Source of the DNA: a virus
Direction: 5' to 3' (one strand)
DNA length: 64,000 nucleotides
Virus record (IMG/VR): IMGVR_UViG_3300032893_000005
Span: 62,001-126,000 of that record
Part shown: piece after piece, positions 39,129 through 48,862 of the stretch
How positions within the stretch are numbered: position 1 is the first letter of the stretch
Layout: each line of letters opens with the position of its first letter
Notes under the pieces: generated by a model
What the model saw: the letters and a program-made list of their open reading frames with translations, nothing else
Database searches by the model: none
Told to the model about the DNA's origin: nothing
Made by a program: the position numbers and the translations under genes

Positions 39129-41750
39129 TTAAATCTCCGCGTCCGCAGTCCAATGGATTTTATACGCAGTTTGCGCCGCTGGCGTGACGGAAGTACCAAT
39201 AGTTACACTACCTAGTCCCACTGTCAATATAGATGATGCTATTGAAGCGCTGTTTGTACTAGTTTCCCAGGATGCTCCACCCGAGACAGGATTGATACCG
39301 GTAACTGTCGGTGAAGCTCTCTTCTCTGCCTTGAAGCCAACTGACACTAATAGACCACCGGTAACATTTGTACCGATTGACCACCAACTTGCTGTATCTA
39401 CGACTGTACCTGGAGCTGTTCCAATGTCATAACTCTTCTCGTAGTAGCGCTGACAGAGAGCAACTTCTTCACCAAAGTACCGTCCAGCTCTGGCAAATGT
39501 CATGGCAGTAGCGCCGATGTTGACTTCAGCTTGTTCAACCACGAACCCGTTGTTGAGCGCGTACAAGTTGCCGCTTGATACTCCAGTGATACGAACCCTG
39601 ATGCCTATCACGCCGCTCGCCGTTGGAGTGTTACCGCTGTTCTGGTTGAGCAGAGAAGCGAGCGTGAAGCCTGACGAGTTGACGGTGACAAGCTGCTCAG
39701 TTCCGAAGAACAAGGTCGGCTTGATCTCAGAAGTGGCGTAGGCGAACTGGATACCGACCTGGTTCACGTTGCCGAGAGCCTTGACGTACATGCTGGCCGA
39801 GATGCTCTGGTTTATGAGGTCGATCGACATCGGGTTCTCTATCACCTGGTAAAGCTCGGTCACGTTCGCTTGCGAAGCTGTCGGGGCGGTCGTGATCTGA
39901 ACAGAGCATCCATACTTGGAACCGGGCAAGGTGCCTGTAACTTGTGACATCGTGATGACGCCAGAAGTTCCGAGGCCGTTCTTCACGTACCATCGATCGG
40001 CTGCGACGTAGGACGAGCTGCCGTTTGCGATCGTAGCCGAAGTCTGACGCTGCCACAGGTCGAAGGCGCCGTTGATCAAGTAGTTCTTGAGGCCGTTGGT
40101 CTGAAGCTGAGTGATAGCGGTCGAGTTCTGACTCGATACGTCAACGACCTGAACACGGTAGACGATCATGAAGTCAAGTGCCAGTGAGCTGTAATCCTTG
40201 TCGAGCTGGATGATGGTCGAGCTGACCTCAGTGTAGTAACCGTCAGAGGTCGGGACAGAACCAGCGACGTAGCGCGGGAGCATCTGACCGTTGACGTAGA
40301 CGTCGAGGATGCCGTAAGCGTTTCCTGAGTTCACGCCGATCGGGTACTGAAGACCGCCGGTCAAGGCGATCTGTGTCTTACCACCTACGACGGACAAGGT
40401 GCAGTTGATGGGAGAAGTCGAGCTGTTAGTTACACCGTAAGCAGACCAGAGGGTAGCGCCTGAGGCAGAGCCCAGAGCCTTCTGCATGAAGGCTTCGTAG
40501 TTGAGCAAGTTGACGAAGCCGGTGCCAGAAGACCTTGCCGAGAAGAAGCGGAGGTAGAGGCTCGTTCCCGAAGTCGGGGCCACGTCGCTCTGCATCTGGT
40601 CGGTCGTGTTCGTAGTGCGAGTCTGGAGGGTCATCCAGTTCGTGTTGTCGGTTGATCCTACGTAAGCGCAGAACGGAGCAACGTCGGGCGTCCAGAGGTT
40701 TGATCCAGAGGCCGCGTTGTCCTCGTAGTCCACCATGATCTCGGAGAACGCAGTAGAGCCGAAGGAGGCAGAGATCGCTGCGGCAGTCGAGTTCGCGTTG
40801 TAGTTGTAGATGTCAACCGTGTGGACGCACTGCGACACGCAGCAAGCCACAGCGCTCGGGTTAGAGGCAAAGGCCGACTCGATCGTGAAGGGGGTTCCCG
40901 CACCACCGTCGGAGTTGATCGATCCGATGACCGTGATCTTCCTGACCTCGCCAGTCACCAAGTTGATGACGACGTCACCAGCAGCGACCGTGAAGGCAGG
41001 TCCTGATCCACCGCTGATGTGCATGGTAACAGAAGTGTTGGCGGTTATCGTGCGCGATGCGTCGTAGTTGATCGTGTACATCTGCTTCGCGGCGTTGTAC
41101 GAAGCGTTGGTGAAGCCAGTGTTCGCGTTGACGGCAGATACGGAGTTGGTCGGGCCTTCGGTGAAGGGCTCGATGAACACGGCACGGAACTGGAGGGTGT
41201 CCAGGTCGGAGCCAGAACCACTGGTACCGGAGCCTCCGCCTTGACCAAGGCGAAGCGTCTGACCAGCGTTCTGGGCGAAGCCGTTGCGCCAGTACAAGCG
41301 CTGGGTTCCGTCAGCAGCGTCTACGCGCTTGGCGATCAGGAAGACTTCCTGGTTCGCGTTGACCGCAGCAGACAGCGCAGAGCCGTTGGTGACGATCGAG
41401 AGCGTTGCGGTTCCAGCCGTGCGGTTTAGGACCGCGACGAGCATGTCGCCGGAGTTCGTGAAGTTCTGGGAAGAAGAACCGAGGCTAATGACCTGGGGTA
41501 CAGCGCCAGAGATCTTCTGGTTGACTGTGATCTTGAGGTTGTCAGTGAACTGGACCTGAGTGCCGGTGAACGTGATGGTACCGCCGTCTGTCAGGAGGAT
41601 GTTTCGATCCTCGAACAGCTTGCCCATCTCTCCGTCTATGTTAGAGAGGAGGGTGTCGACGCCGGTGTTCGCCGCGTTGCCGATCATGGACGGAGTACTT
41701 CTCAGTATACTCTGCCTGATGTCCTGATTCGTTGTTCCTGGTCCTGGCAT
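39129..41750 (-). CDS. Long tail fibre protein
   Basis: 873 residues. The N-terminus (MPGPGTTNQDIRQSILRSTP) and next 180 residues should attach to the tail. A beta-rich middle is followed by the module YLINGAFDLWQRQTS and, at about 775, EEVALCQRYYEKSYDIGTAP shared with the neighbouring fibre at 38,005. The two probably arose by duplication of the C-terminal domain, or form alternative tips. The C-terminus again ends in a YKIHWTADAE-type segment. Confidence 0.82.
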   Translation of the reverse strand: MPGPGTTNQDIRQSILRSTPSMIGNAANTGVDTLLSNIDGEMGKLFEDRNILLTDGGTITFTGTQVQFTDNLKITVNQKISGAVPQVISLGSSSQNFTNSGDMLVAVLNRTAGTATLSIVTNGSALSAAVNANQEVFLIAKRVDAADGTQRLYWRNGFAQNAGQTLRLGQGGGSGTSGSGSDLDTLQFRAVFIEPFTEGPTNSVSAVNANTGFTNASYNAAKQMYTINYDASRTITANTSVTMHISGGSGPAFTVAAGDVVINLVTGEVRKITVIGSINSDGGAGTPFTIESAFASNPSAVACCVSQCVHTVDIYNYNANSTAAAISASFGSTAFSEIMVDYEDNAASGSNLWTPDVAPFCAYVGSTDNTNWMTLQTRTTNTTDQMQSDVAPTSGTSLYLRFFSARSSGTGFVNLLNYEAFMQKALGSASGATLWSAYGVTNSSTSPINCTLSVVGGKTQIALTGGLQYPIGVNSGNAYGILDVYVNGQMLPRYVAGSVPTSDGYYTEVSSTIIQLDKDYSSLALDFMIVYRVQVVDVSSQNSTAITQLQTNGLKNYLINGAFDLWQRQTSATIANGSSSYVAADRWYVKNGLGTSGVITMSQVTGTLPGSKYGCSVQITTAPTASQANVTELYQVIENPMSIDLINQSISASMYVKALGNVNQVGIQFAYATSEIKPTLFFGTEQLVTVNSSGFTLASLLNQNSGNTPTASGVIGIRVRITGVSSGNLYALNNGFVVEQAEVNIGATAMTFARAGRYFGEEVALCQRYYEKSYDIGTAPGTVVDTASWWSIGTNVTGGLLVSVGFKAEKRASPTVTGINPVSGGASWETSTNSASIASSILTVGLGSVTIGTSVTPAAQTAYKIHWTADAEI

Positions 41751-41760
41751 GTTTTCCTCT

Positions 41761-42063
41761 TTACGGTGACCTGTCGACTCGGAAGTCTACCAAGTCTCCG
41801 ACTACTAAGTTGAACGTGAACGTGACTTGCGTCTTGGTGCCTGATCCCACGTAGTTGTAGTCAGCGCTGGGTTCTAGGCGTTGGCCGTTGAAGTAGACCT
41901 GAAGCTCAGCTCCCACGTAAGATCCGCTTGCTGGGAGAGTGACTGCGGTACCCGAAGTGATCGGCGATGCGACCGTGTACCGCTGGTCGTAGACTGGCAC
42001 GTAGACGTTAGCCGCCTGGGACCTAGGAAACCCGTTTACTAGGGCTAGAAAGGTCCCTGACAT
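41761..42063 (-). CDS. Small fibre-associated beta protein
   Basis: 100 residues. VYFNGQRLEPSADYNYVGS and the ending NLVVGDLVDFRVD match modules inside larger fibre proteins (for example FLNGQFLP and NLVVGDVLDFKI in the protein at 45,197), so this is a stand-alone copy of a shared beta module. It joins the previous gene by a one-base overlap. Confidence 0.74.
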   Translation of the reverse strand: MSGTFLALVNGFPRSQAANVYVPVYDQRYTVASPITSGTAVTLPASGSYVGAELQVYFNGQRLEPSADYNYVGSGTKTQVTFTFNLVVGDLVDFRVDRSP

Positions 42064-44453
42064 TAGTTGACTCCAACAGGCACCGCATCCACGTCAACGA
42101 CGTTCGTAGACTTCACTATGCCGAGGCGAGTGATCGCTTGGCCAGTAGTCGACGGTGCAGTGTTACTCCAAGCACCTGCGGCCTGAAGGAAGAACGGCTT
42201 GCCCTGGTCGTTGGTAGCGAACGCAGTGTCGCTCGAGCCGAGGGTAAGAAGTCCCTTACGAACGACCGTGATGCTGTTACCAGCAGACACGGAGGTCGGG
42301 TTGTTGAACAGACCGATGACGTAGAACTCGTCGTAGGTTGAAGTGTCGATGTCGGCAGCGTACACCCGGCCAGCAGTCTCGCCGTTCTGAACGATGGCTC
42401 TGCGGATTGCGTACGTCGTATTCGCGCTGAACGATTGACCGGCCACTTCGGTAGTGACCCAGGCGGGAGCGTTCTGAACGGCAGCGGCTGAACCGTTACC
42501 GCCCGTGATGGTGAGCTGGTCGAAGACGTTGGTGTTGACCTTGGCAGCAGTAACCGCGTTGTTGACGAGGTCAGTCGACTGGATGCTGTTCGAGAGGTTC
42601 AACTTCGAGTACGCGATCGCAGCCGAGGCGTTGATGTCCGCGTTCACGATCGAGTTGCTCAAGCTCAGCTTGCTGTAGGCGATCGCGGCAGAAGGACTGA
42701 CGTCGGAGTTGACGATAGAACCGGCAAGGCTTAACTTGCTGTAGGCGATCGCGGCAGAAGGACTGATGTCCGCGTTCACGATGCTGGCAGACAGGTTCAA
42801 CTTGCTGTAGGCGATCGCAGCCGAGGCGCTGACCTGGGTATTCGTGATACCGCCAGCCTTGACCTCGAGGTTGTTGCCGCTGAAGTCGATCGTGGTGCCG
42901 TCGACGTTTACGTTCAGCGTGTTACCGCTGTAGGACAGACCGTTACCGGCCAAGATCTTGGAAGGACCTGAGAAGTCAACCCACGAGAGGGTAGACGACA
43001 CGTAGGTGTACGAAGATCCGTAGTGCTGAGAGCCAGGCGCGTTGACGTTGAACGCCCAGTTGTTTGCAGGCGAAGCGAACGTGTAGGCGTAAGAGCCAGG
43101 CGTTGCGTTCGTGACGGTCGCGATCGTGTTGTGGTGACCTGCGAAGCTGCCGCCAAGCTGCGCCGTGAAGGACGAGTACGTGATCGTAGAGTCGCCCGTG
43201 CCGCTGGACTTGGTGATAGTGCCGCTTGCCGGAGGATAACCGTTGCTCGTCGCAACTAGCGTTGTACCGCCAGCGATCGTGCTCTGGACGATGAAGGCGT
43301 AGCCGTTAGAGTCGAGGTAGATAGCGCCAGCAGTTGCGTTCGCAGCCGTGACCGTGAACGTGAATACTTCGGGAGTGTCGATGGACACACCGAAGCGGTC
43401 GCCGACCTGCATGGCAGTCTGAGTTCCAGAGCCAAGGGGTAAGCCGTTCGAGATGTCGATCCAGTTCGCACCGTCCCACCACACGACGTGACCAGCAAAG
43501 CCGGACCAAGCGCCCGTAGGCGATGCTCCGATGACGTAGGTCAAGCTGTAGATCGGCGATCCGGGAGGAGCGCTTAGGCTGTCGTCGGTGATGTCTGGGT
43601 CTCTGACTGGGTTCTGCCACAGGAGGCCTGTGCTCGCAGAGGTCAACTGACCGTAGTTCACCGCGTCGTTCGGGTTCGTACCGTTCGCGAGGCCAGTGAT
43701 CTTGTTGCTGTTCAGGTTGAAGTTGCCGGTAGCGGGTACTGTGCCGTCGGCCAAGAACAAGTTGCCTGACAAGATACCAGAAGCCTGGACGTAGCCAGAA
43801 GCACTCTGGATCAAGACGTCGTTGGTTGAACCACCGAGGGTAGCCAACTTCGTGTAGGCGATGGCCGCAGAGGGAGATACGTCAGAGTTGACGATCGAGC
43901 CTGAGAGGTTCAGCTTGCTGTAGGCGATTGCCGCGCCAGCCGCGATGTTCGAGTTCGTCAGGTTCCCGAGGTCGACGTCGGCGTCGGGCATCGTGATCGT
44001 GCGAGTGTGGCCGGTCGTGATGCCAGCAGCACTGAACGCGATCTTCTTGGTCGTGTCAGACACGTTCTCGATTCGGAAGACCGAGTCGAGGGGAGTAAGG
44101 ATCGCGCCTAGGGCAGAGTCGATGCCAAGCAAAGCACCTTTGACGGTCGCAGCAGTAGGTGTGAAGTTCAGGTAGTTGTCGTAGTCACCGATAAGGCGTG
44201 AGCCGTCGGTACCGTTGGTCGCAGCAGACAGGGAGCTGGTGCGGGTATAGACCGTGTCGTGCGTGTGGTAGGACGTGTTGACGTCGGTACCGTTCTGGAG
44301 GCTGACAAGGCGGTCTAATATAGTCTTGGTGAGTTCAGTGTTGGATACACCACCGCCTACCTTGACGGACAGCGTCACAAGCGTGTTGGCGCTTATGTCT
44401 ATGCCCCTTGTTGCGGCTCCTACTAACCTGGCTAGTACGCTAATGTCTGACAT
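42063..44453 (-). CDS. Tail fibre with short tandem repeats
   Basis: 796 residues. The shaft contains six copies of a 22-residue unit of the type SAAIAYSKLNLSxSIVNxDI, two near residues 165-205 and four near 540-620. Such repeats build trimeric beta-structured shafts. A central domain between the arrays begins near GLLWQNPVRDPDITDD. The C-terminus (TTGQAITRLGIVKSTNVVD) may be the distal end. It is preceded by the shared upstream motif at 44508-44527. Confidence 0.82.
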   Translation of the reverse strand: MSDISVLARLVGAATRGIDISANTLVTLSVKVGGGVSNTELTKTILDRLVSLQNGTDVNTSYHTHDTVYTRTSSLSAATNGTDGSRLIGDYDNYLNFTPTAATVKGALLGIDSALGAILTPLDSVFRIENVSDTTKKIAFSAAGITTGHTRTITMPDADVDLGNLTNSNIAAGAAIAYSKLNLSGSIVNSDVSPSAAIAYTKLATLGGSTNDVLIQSASGYVQASGILSGNLFLADGTVPATGNFNLNSNKITGLANGTNPNDAVNYGQLTSASTGLLWQNPVRDPDITDDSLSAPPGSPIYSLTYVIGASPTGAWSGFAGHVVWWDGANWIDISNGLPLGSGTQTAMQVGDRFGVSIDTPEVFTFTVTAANATAGAIYLDSNGYAFIVQSTIAGGTTLVATSNGYPPASGTITKSSGTGDSTITYSSFTAQLGGSFAGHHNTIATVTNATPGSYAYTFASPANNWAFNVNAPGSQHYGSSYTYVSSTLSWVDFSGPSKILAGNGLSYSGNTLNVNVDGTTIDFSGNNLEVKAGGITNTQVSASAAIAYSKLNLSASIVNADISPSAAIAYSKLSLAGSIVNSDVSPSAAIAYSKLSLSNSIVNADINASAAIAYSKLNLSNSIQSTDLVNNAVTAAKVNTNVFDQLTITGGNGSAAAVQNAPAWVTTEVAGQSFSANTTYAIRRAIVQNGETAGRVYAADIDTSTYDEFYVIGLFNNPTSVSAGNSITVVRKGLLTLGSSDTAFATNDQGKPFFLQAAGAWSNTAPSTTGQAITRLGIVKSTNVVDVDAVPVGVN
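42585..42838 (-). repeat. Four tandem 66-base repeats in the fibre gene
   Basis: Units of 66 bases encode the 22-residue repeat. The second and third copies share a stretch of about 30 identical bases, including GTAGGCGATCGCGGCAGAAG, so copy number could change by recombination. A second pair of copies lies at about 43,840-43,960. Confidence 0.75.
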
Positions 44454-44487
44454 CTTCTCGTTTTCCTACTTAAAAAATGATGGGAAG

Positions 44488-44751
44488 TTAGGCGGGTGTT
44501 ACCTTCTGATTAAGATCTTGACCTAACTTACTGTCTTTGTTATCTTTTTCACTATCCTCAACCTCGCAGAAGTCGACGTTGAAGTTCGCGAGCTTCCAGC
44601 CGTAGGGCTTCAGGACCTTGTTGGCCTCAGCGTGGGCCTTCTTCAGGATGGCGTTCACCTGGTTACCCAGTTCTTCAGCCATCCTCATGCGCTCGCTGAC
44701 TCCCATGCTTGCTAGTGGACGGGCGTTTTCTTTTACTAAGCGCTTACTCAT
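44488..44751 (-). CDS. Small soluble protein in the fibre cluster
   Basis: 87 residues, helical (SERMRMAEELGNQVNAILKK) then KPYGWKLANFNVDFCEVED, and an acidic/polar tail ending LGQDLNQKVTPA. Its 3' end contains the shared motif at 44508-44527, so the tail sequence may be constrained by DNA function. Role unknown. Confidence 0.74.
   Translation of the reverse strand: MSKRLVKENARPLASMGVSERMRMAEELGNQVNAILKKAHAEANKVLKPYGWKLANFNVDFCEVEDSEKDNKDSKLGQDLNQKVTPA
44508..44527 (-). promoter_or_regulatory. Shared motif, candidate phage late promoter (copy A)
   Basis: GTTA-N5-AGATCTTAATC on the minus strand, 55 bases before the start of the fibre gene 42,063-44,453. Identical at all 15 defined positions to copies at 48730 and 58602. 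Confidence 0.65.
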
Positions 44752-44762
44752 GTGGCCCTTTC

Positions 44763-45197
44763 TTATAGTTGACCGATGATCGCGATGGCGACCAAGAGGT
44801 CAAGCTGCGAAGGTGTGGTCTCGTTCTTAACTATGAAGCCGACTCGGACAACCCAGTCGCCTTCCACGAATCCGTCAACCCCGATGTCAGGCTTGTCGTT
44901 GGTGAGCCCACCGGAGAGCGATACGAACACCGCGTCACCGGGCGAGAACATGCCGACGTTGTAGATCGTGCCGCTCGCGATGATCGTACCCTGGCTTCCG
45001 TTACCCACAGTGGCGACCGTGAGGCCAGCCAAGGATAGGACGTCAGCTTCCAGTGTAGGATTTATAGTAGCCATGCCTGTAGCTGTAATCTTTACAGGCA
45101 AGGCAGCACCGATCGCAGACCCCGTGTTGTTGGTCGAGGTCTTGGTGATCGACTGCGCCTGCACTGGTATGCCGAAGCTCTGGGAAGAGTAGCTCAT
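44763..45197 (-). CDS. Beta-structured tail or fibre-associated protein
   Basis: 144 residues from ATG 45197, whose first base is shared with the upstream stop (TAATG). Short strands with Gly/Ser turns (GDAVFVSLSGGL, GDWVVRVGFIV) suggest a small beta-barrel of the kind used for fibre trimer contacts or capsid decoration. In this position a tail-fibre role is more likely. Confidence 0.7.
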   Translation of the reverse strand: MSYSSQSFGIPVQAQSITKTSTNNTGSAIGAALPVKITATGMATINPTLEADVLSLAGLTVATVGNGSQGTIIASGTIYNVGMFSPGDAVFVSLSGGLTNDKPDIGVDGFVEGDWVVRVGFIVKNETTPSQLDLLVAIAIIGQL

Positions 45198-48100
45198 TAG
45201 TTGATCCACCATTGTACCCCATCGCTCGACACGTCGATCGAGTCGCCTGGGTTCGTGAGTACCTTGGTCATCGCGAAGTCGATGTTGTCGGCTCCAGACA
45301 CTGTGACGGTGTTAGCTGACATATCCTTCTTCTTGATCGTGAACCTTACGCCAGTCGCACTGCTCGCAGAAGGCAGCGAGATGATGATCGAGGCAGAAGA
45401 TGCGTCAGCGAGCACGAAGTCGTCGACTCCTAGGGAGATCGTGTGATTCGCGCTGTAAGTCGTGAAGCTTCTGTTGTTCGAGATGCCTGCCAAGAACACG
45501 CCGCGAGTCTGCTTGCGGTAAGCGCCTAGGCCTACGTCGTAGATGAGCAGGTAGTTCGAGTTGTTCGCGACCGAGTCAGTCGGCAGGTGGACGAAGTCGT
45601 CGTCGGGAGCACCGCCGCCAGTTCCAGGACCGCCAGGCATCCTGATCTTGAAGTCGAGGACGTCGCCAACGACTAAGTTCTGGTTGATCTGGATGGTAGT
45701 CGACTGAGCACCGAACACTCCAACCTCAGTCCAGCCGCCGGTCACAGAGTCTACGTTGGTGAGCGGCAGGAACTGACCGTTGAGGAACAGGTCAAGCCAA
45801 CCTTTACCGACGGTGTAGTACTGCGTTGCGTTAGAGTTTCGAGAGTTGAGCGGCAAGGTGATGTTCGTGCCGGACGTTATCGGTCCGTTGATCTGGTTGT
45901 TGCCAGAAGCACCGCTCGTGACCAACAGCAGAGACTCGTCGTACGCGGGGTTCGACAAGGTCGTGAAGATGCTGTTGATGTTACCAGCACAGATCGAGAT
46001 CGCGATGGTCAGCGAGTCAGCGCTCGAGAACGTGTAAGGGCTTCCAGCCTGAGGGAAGATGGTGTAAGGCGGAGAGGTGTCGGACTCTGACTCAGAGCCG
46101 ATGAACTTCAGGATGTTGAGCAGCGTCGGATCGTCGATCTGAGCTGAGTCGCCCTGCTCGAGTACGCCGTTACCACCACGCAGTCTTAGGTAGATGCGAG
46201 GAGTCGCAGTGACAGAACCGTCGCCCGCTATGCCGCCGCCAGTCTCAGAGTAGACCTGGTAGTACGTCGTGTAGTTTGCGCTTGCGTAGCTCACGCCGCC
46301 GTTGGTAGTTGCGACCGAGTAACCGGCAGACTGAGGAGGAGTTCCGGTACTCTTCAGACGCGCAGCGTTGAAGCTGTCCGCCGTCGTACCCTTGATCATC
46401 CACACGTAGTTTCCAGCAGAGAGGCTCGGGTAGCCAGCGCCGGTGAACGTGAAGTCGATGTCTGCCAAGTTGGTGATGGCGGTCGCAGCTACTACGTCAG
46501 AAGACGCGAGCACGGAGCCAGTGGGCACGTTGCCCGAGGCTGCGTACACGTCGATGTACACGTTGCCGGTCGGAGTTCCCATGGGGTTACCGCCGACGAC
46601 CGTGATCTTACCTAAGTTGATGCCAGCGCCGAGCGAGAAGTTGTTACCCTGCCAGTCCTGAGTCGTGATCGATCCAGTGTCGAAGCCGCTAGATGGAGCA
46701 GGAGTAGCGCCGGTCAAGCCGTCTGCGACGAGAGTATAGGCCGGTGATCCGCCGGAGACGTCGGGGCCAGGGTTGTAGACCGTGAAGGTCTTAGAGCCCG
46801 TGACCGCCTGGATGTCGTACTTGCCGTCGAAGCTCGAGTCGTTGGCGCCCGCGATCGTGATCGCCTGTCCTACGACGAGGTTGTGGTTCAAAACTGTCTT
46901 AACAGTCGCGTAGTTGCTCGCCCGAGACAGACCGCCGTTCGCAGGCGTGTCGATCATGAGGGTCGTGAACGCGTTGTCGTCGCGCTTCGCTAACCAGTAA
47001 GTATCCCCTGACACTGGTACTGCCGTGGGATCAGCAGCGGTGACCGTGCCGTAAGTTCCCTGACAGCGAAGTGCCTTGCCAGTAACGGTCGTGCCGATGT
47101 AGTTGGACGCGAGGGTGATCGTGCTGCCGGACACCATGCTGACCTTGGCGTAGGCCGCGATGTTGTCAGCCGCGTACTTGACCCAGTCGCCAGCGCTGAT
47201 GCCGCTTATGGTGTTCGCAGCAGTTATCGTGTTGGTGCCGTTGGTGAAGGAGAACGTGTTCGATGACTGGAAGTCTTGGTCGCGGACGAGGCTGACGTAG
47301 CAAACCTGACCGTCGTTGAGTTCGACGCTCCCCTGAGTGATAGTGTAAGTCAGCGGGCCGAAGATCGACCTGACGAGGACGTTTGAGGTCCACTCGAGCA
47401 AGCCTGCAGTGGCTGGATCATGTACGAATGCGCCAGAGCCAGTGATGACTGAGAACTCAGCGTTGAACGCGAGGTTTGCGACGCTGGCACCAGGGATCAG
47501 CGAAGATCCGTTGACGTACCAGAGGGAGCCGCCTGACAGGTTCAGGATACGGCTCATCACCATGTCCATCCAGTCCTTGAACTTCAGGAGGTTGAAGTCA
47601 CCGTTCTGGAAGGGGTCTGGCTGGCCGTTGGCCGTGACGATGAGAGGATTCTCAGCAGTTAATGACGCAGTGTAGTAAGGGTTCGGAGCAGCTCCACCTT
47701 GTCCTAGACGGAATGGCGAGTACTTGGCGTTCTCGATGCTGATCGCAGCGCCTGAGCTGTTGACGCCCACGATCGCAAGCGGCATGTTGGTGCCGAAGCC
47801 TGAGGTGTTGATGACGATCTGGTACTCGAGCACGAGCCCAAGCGGGACGTTCTTCGTGAACTCAACCTTGGCGTCGACGTCCCAGAAGCTGACCAGGTCG
47901 TTGGTCGAGGGATCAGTCGCGCGGAGTAACTGGACAGATACGTAGTTGGTAGCCCCTGAGGTGAAGGAGCCGACGACGTTCGGGTTCGTCGCGTTCAGGA
48001 TCTCGTTCGGGGTTCCAGCGGGAACTGTGAGGTAGGAGCCATCGGCCTGGCCAGGCATCCATATGACGCTGTCCGACACAGACACTTGGATGGTCGATGC

Positions 48101-48283
48101 CTGAGCGTTGATGTAGTTCGCCGCGTTCGGTATGTAGAATCCCCTAAGGGTGTAGGGCGAAGTACCGATGAAGCCGGACAGTAAGGCCCTGAAGTCGAAG
48201 ATGTTTCCATCCTCGATCATCTTGAGGTGAGGGACGTCTACGCGCTGAGCCTGAAGCCAGTTAAACCGCTGTGTATTTGCCAT
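45197..48283 (-). CDS. Large tail protein (proximal fibre or baseplate-fibre connector)
   Basis: 1,028 residues. The N-terminus (NTQRFNWLQAQRVDVPHLKM, then DFRALLSGFIG) is not repeat-like and probably binds the baseplate. A beta-rich middle holds the module GWLDLFLNGQFLPLTNVDS with NLVVGDVLDFKIRMPG, and the C-terminal domain ends with strands DDFVLADASSASIIISLP and SDGVQWWIN typical of fibre folds. It is the first large product of the transcription unit behind the motif copy at 48730. Confidence 0.8.
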   Translation of the reverse strand: MANTQRFNWLQAQRVDVPHLKMIEDGNIFDFRALLSGFIGTSPYTLRGFYIPNAANYINAQASTIQVSVSDSVIWMPGQADGSYLTVPAGTPNEILNATNPNVVGSFTSGATNYVSVQLLRATDPSTNDLVSFWDVDAKVEFTKNVPLGLVLEYQIVINTSGFGTNMPLAIVGVNSSGAAISIENAKYSPFRLGQGGAAPNPYYTASLTAENPLIVTANGQPDPFQNGDFNLLKFKDWMDMVMSRILNLSGGSLWYVNGSSLIPGASVANLAFNAEFSVITGSGAFVHDPATAGLLEWTSNVLVRSIFGPLTYTITQGSVELNDGQVCYVSLVRDQDFQSSNTFSFTNGTNTITAANTISGISAGDWVKYAADNIAAYAKVSMVSGSTITLASNYIGTTVTGKALRCQGTYGTVTAADPTAVPVSGDTYWLAKRDDNAFTTLMIDTPANGGLSRASNYATVKTVLNHNLVVGQAITIAGANDSSFDGKYDIQAVTGSKTFTVYNPGPDVSGGSPAYTLVADGLTGATPAPSSGFDTGSITTQDWQGNNFSLGAGINLGKITVVGGNPMGTPTGNVYIDVYAASGNVPTGSVLASSDVVAATAITNLADIDFTFTGAGYPSLSAGNYVWMIKGTTADSFNAARLKSTGTPPQSAGYSVATTNGGVSYASANYTTYYQVYSETGGGIAGDGSVTATPRIYLRLRGGNGVLEQGDSAQIDDPTLLNILKFIGSESESDTSPPYTIFPQAGSPYTFSSADSLTIAISICAGNINSIFTTLSNPAYDESLLLVTSGASGNNQINGPITSGTNITLPLNSRNSNATQYYTVGKGWLDLFLNGQFLPLTNVDSVTGGWTEVGVFGAQSTTIQINQNLVVGDVLDFKIRMPGGPGTGGGAPDDDFVHLPTDSVANNSNYLLIYDVGLGAYRKQTRGVFLAGISNNRSFTTYSANHTISLGVDDFVLADASSASIIISLPSASSATGVRFTIKKKDMSANTVTVSGADNIDFAMTKVLTNPGDSIDVSSDGVQWWIN

Positions 48284-48682
48284 TTAGATCTGCCTTCCAA
48301 GCCACTTGATGGGATCTCTGATGGACTCGTTCTGTTCTGGAGTTTGCCACGCAGAGACGCAGTAGTTGACCGGTTGAACACCGCCGACGACGCCAGGCAA
48401 AGCTTCTACGTTGGTGCCACAAGTGACCTTGAACGGTTCCATGCCCGGAGGTAAGTCGCCGACGTAAGGTGCTGGGTAGCCGGGCCACGGTTGGACTGCA
48501 GGAGTGACGATGATGTTCGGGTGAAGGATCGTAGGAGGAATATACGGTGCCACGTAGGGAACTTGTACGGGCTGGGCCAACACTTCTGCCTTAAGCTTGA
48601 GGGCTTCGATGATCTGTTTCTGTATGTTAACCAGGTCTTTGAGAGCCTGGACCTCTTGCTCGAGGGCTTCTTCGCGGGTCAT
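48284..48682 (-). CDS. Tail-cluster protein with coiled coil and Pro-rich region
   Basis: 132 residues. N-terminal coiled coil (LEQEVQALKDLVNIQKQII) followed by a Pro-rich linker (PYVAPYIPPTILHPN) and a C-terminal part with two Cys. The start follows TAAGGTGAAAC. It is the first gene after the motif at 48730-48749. A trimer-forming connector is plausible, unproven. Confidence 0.75.
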   Translation of the reverse strand: MTREEALEQEVQALKDLVNIQKQIIEALKLKAEVLAQPVQVPYVAPYIPPTILHPNIIVTPAVQPWPGYPAPYVGDLPPGMEPFKVTCGTNVEALPGVVGGVQPVNYCVSAWQTPEQNESIRDPIKWLGRQI

Positions 48683-48709
48683 CGTTTCACCTTAGATTGG
48701 CAGGACTGC

Positions 48710-48862
48710 CTAGGACTGGGTGTCCTCAGGATTAAGATCTTGAGCTAACCGGCTGATTTGCTTGTCTTTCTTTCGATCGTATTTGGTCTCATCACCGTGA
48801 TTTTTGTTCGGCGGTAGCTTGAGGCGCATGCTGGGCTTCTGGACCTTCTTAGGCTTTCGCAT
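48710..48862 (-). CDS. Short basic protein ending in a promoter-overlapping tail
   Basis: 50 residues from ATG 48862: a Lys/Arg-rich start (MRKPKKVQKPSMRLKLPP) then a charged stretch ending SRLAQDLNPEDTQS. No strong ribosome-binding site. Its tail LAQDLN is encoded by the shared motif, as is LGQDLN in the protein at 44,488, so it may be a relic whose 3' end is kept for the DNA signal. It overlaps the endonuclease gene end by 14 bases. Confidence 0.5.
   Translation of the reverse strand: MRKPKKVQKPSMRLKLPPNKNHGDETKYDRKKDKQISRLAQDLNPEDTQS
48730..48749 (-). promoter_or_regulatory. Shared motif, candidate phage late promoter (copy B)
   Basis: GTTA-N5-AGATCTTAATC on the minus strand, 48 bases before the start of the gene at 48,284-48,682. 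Confidence 0.65.

Noticed and set aside
42585-43960. Regular repeats that could suggest a CRISPR array
   Set aside because: Repeats are in frame, encode a clear 22-residue protein repeat in a fibre, and there are no unique spacers of constant length.
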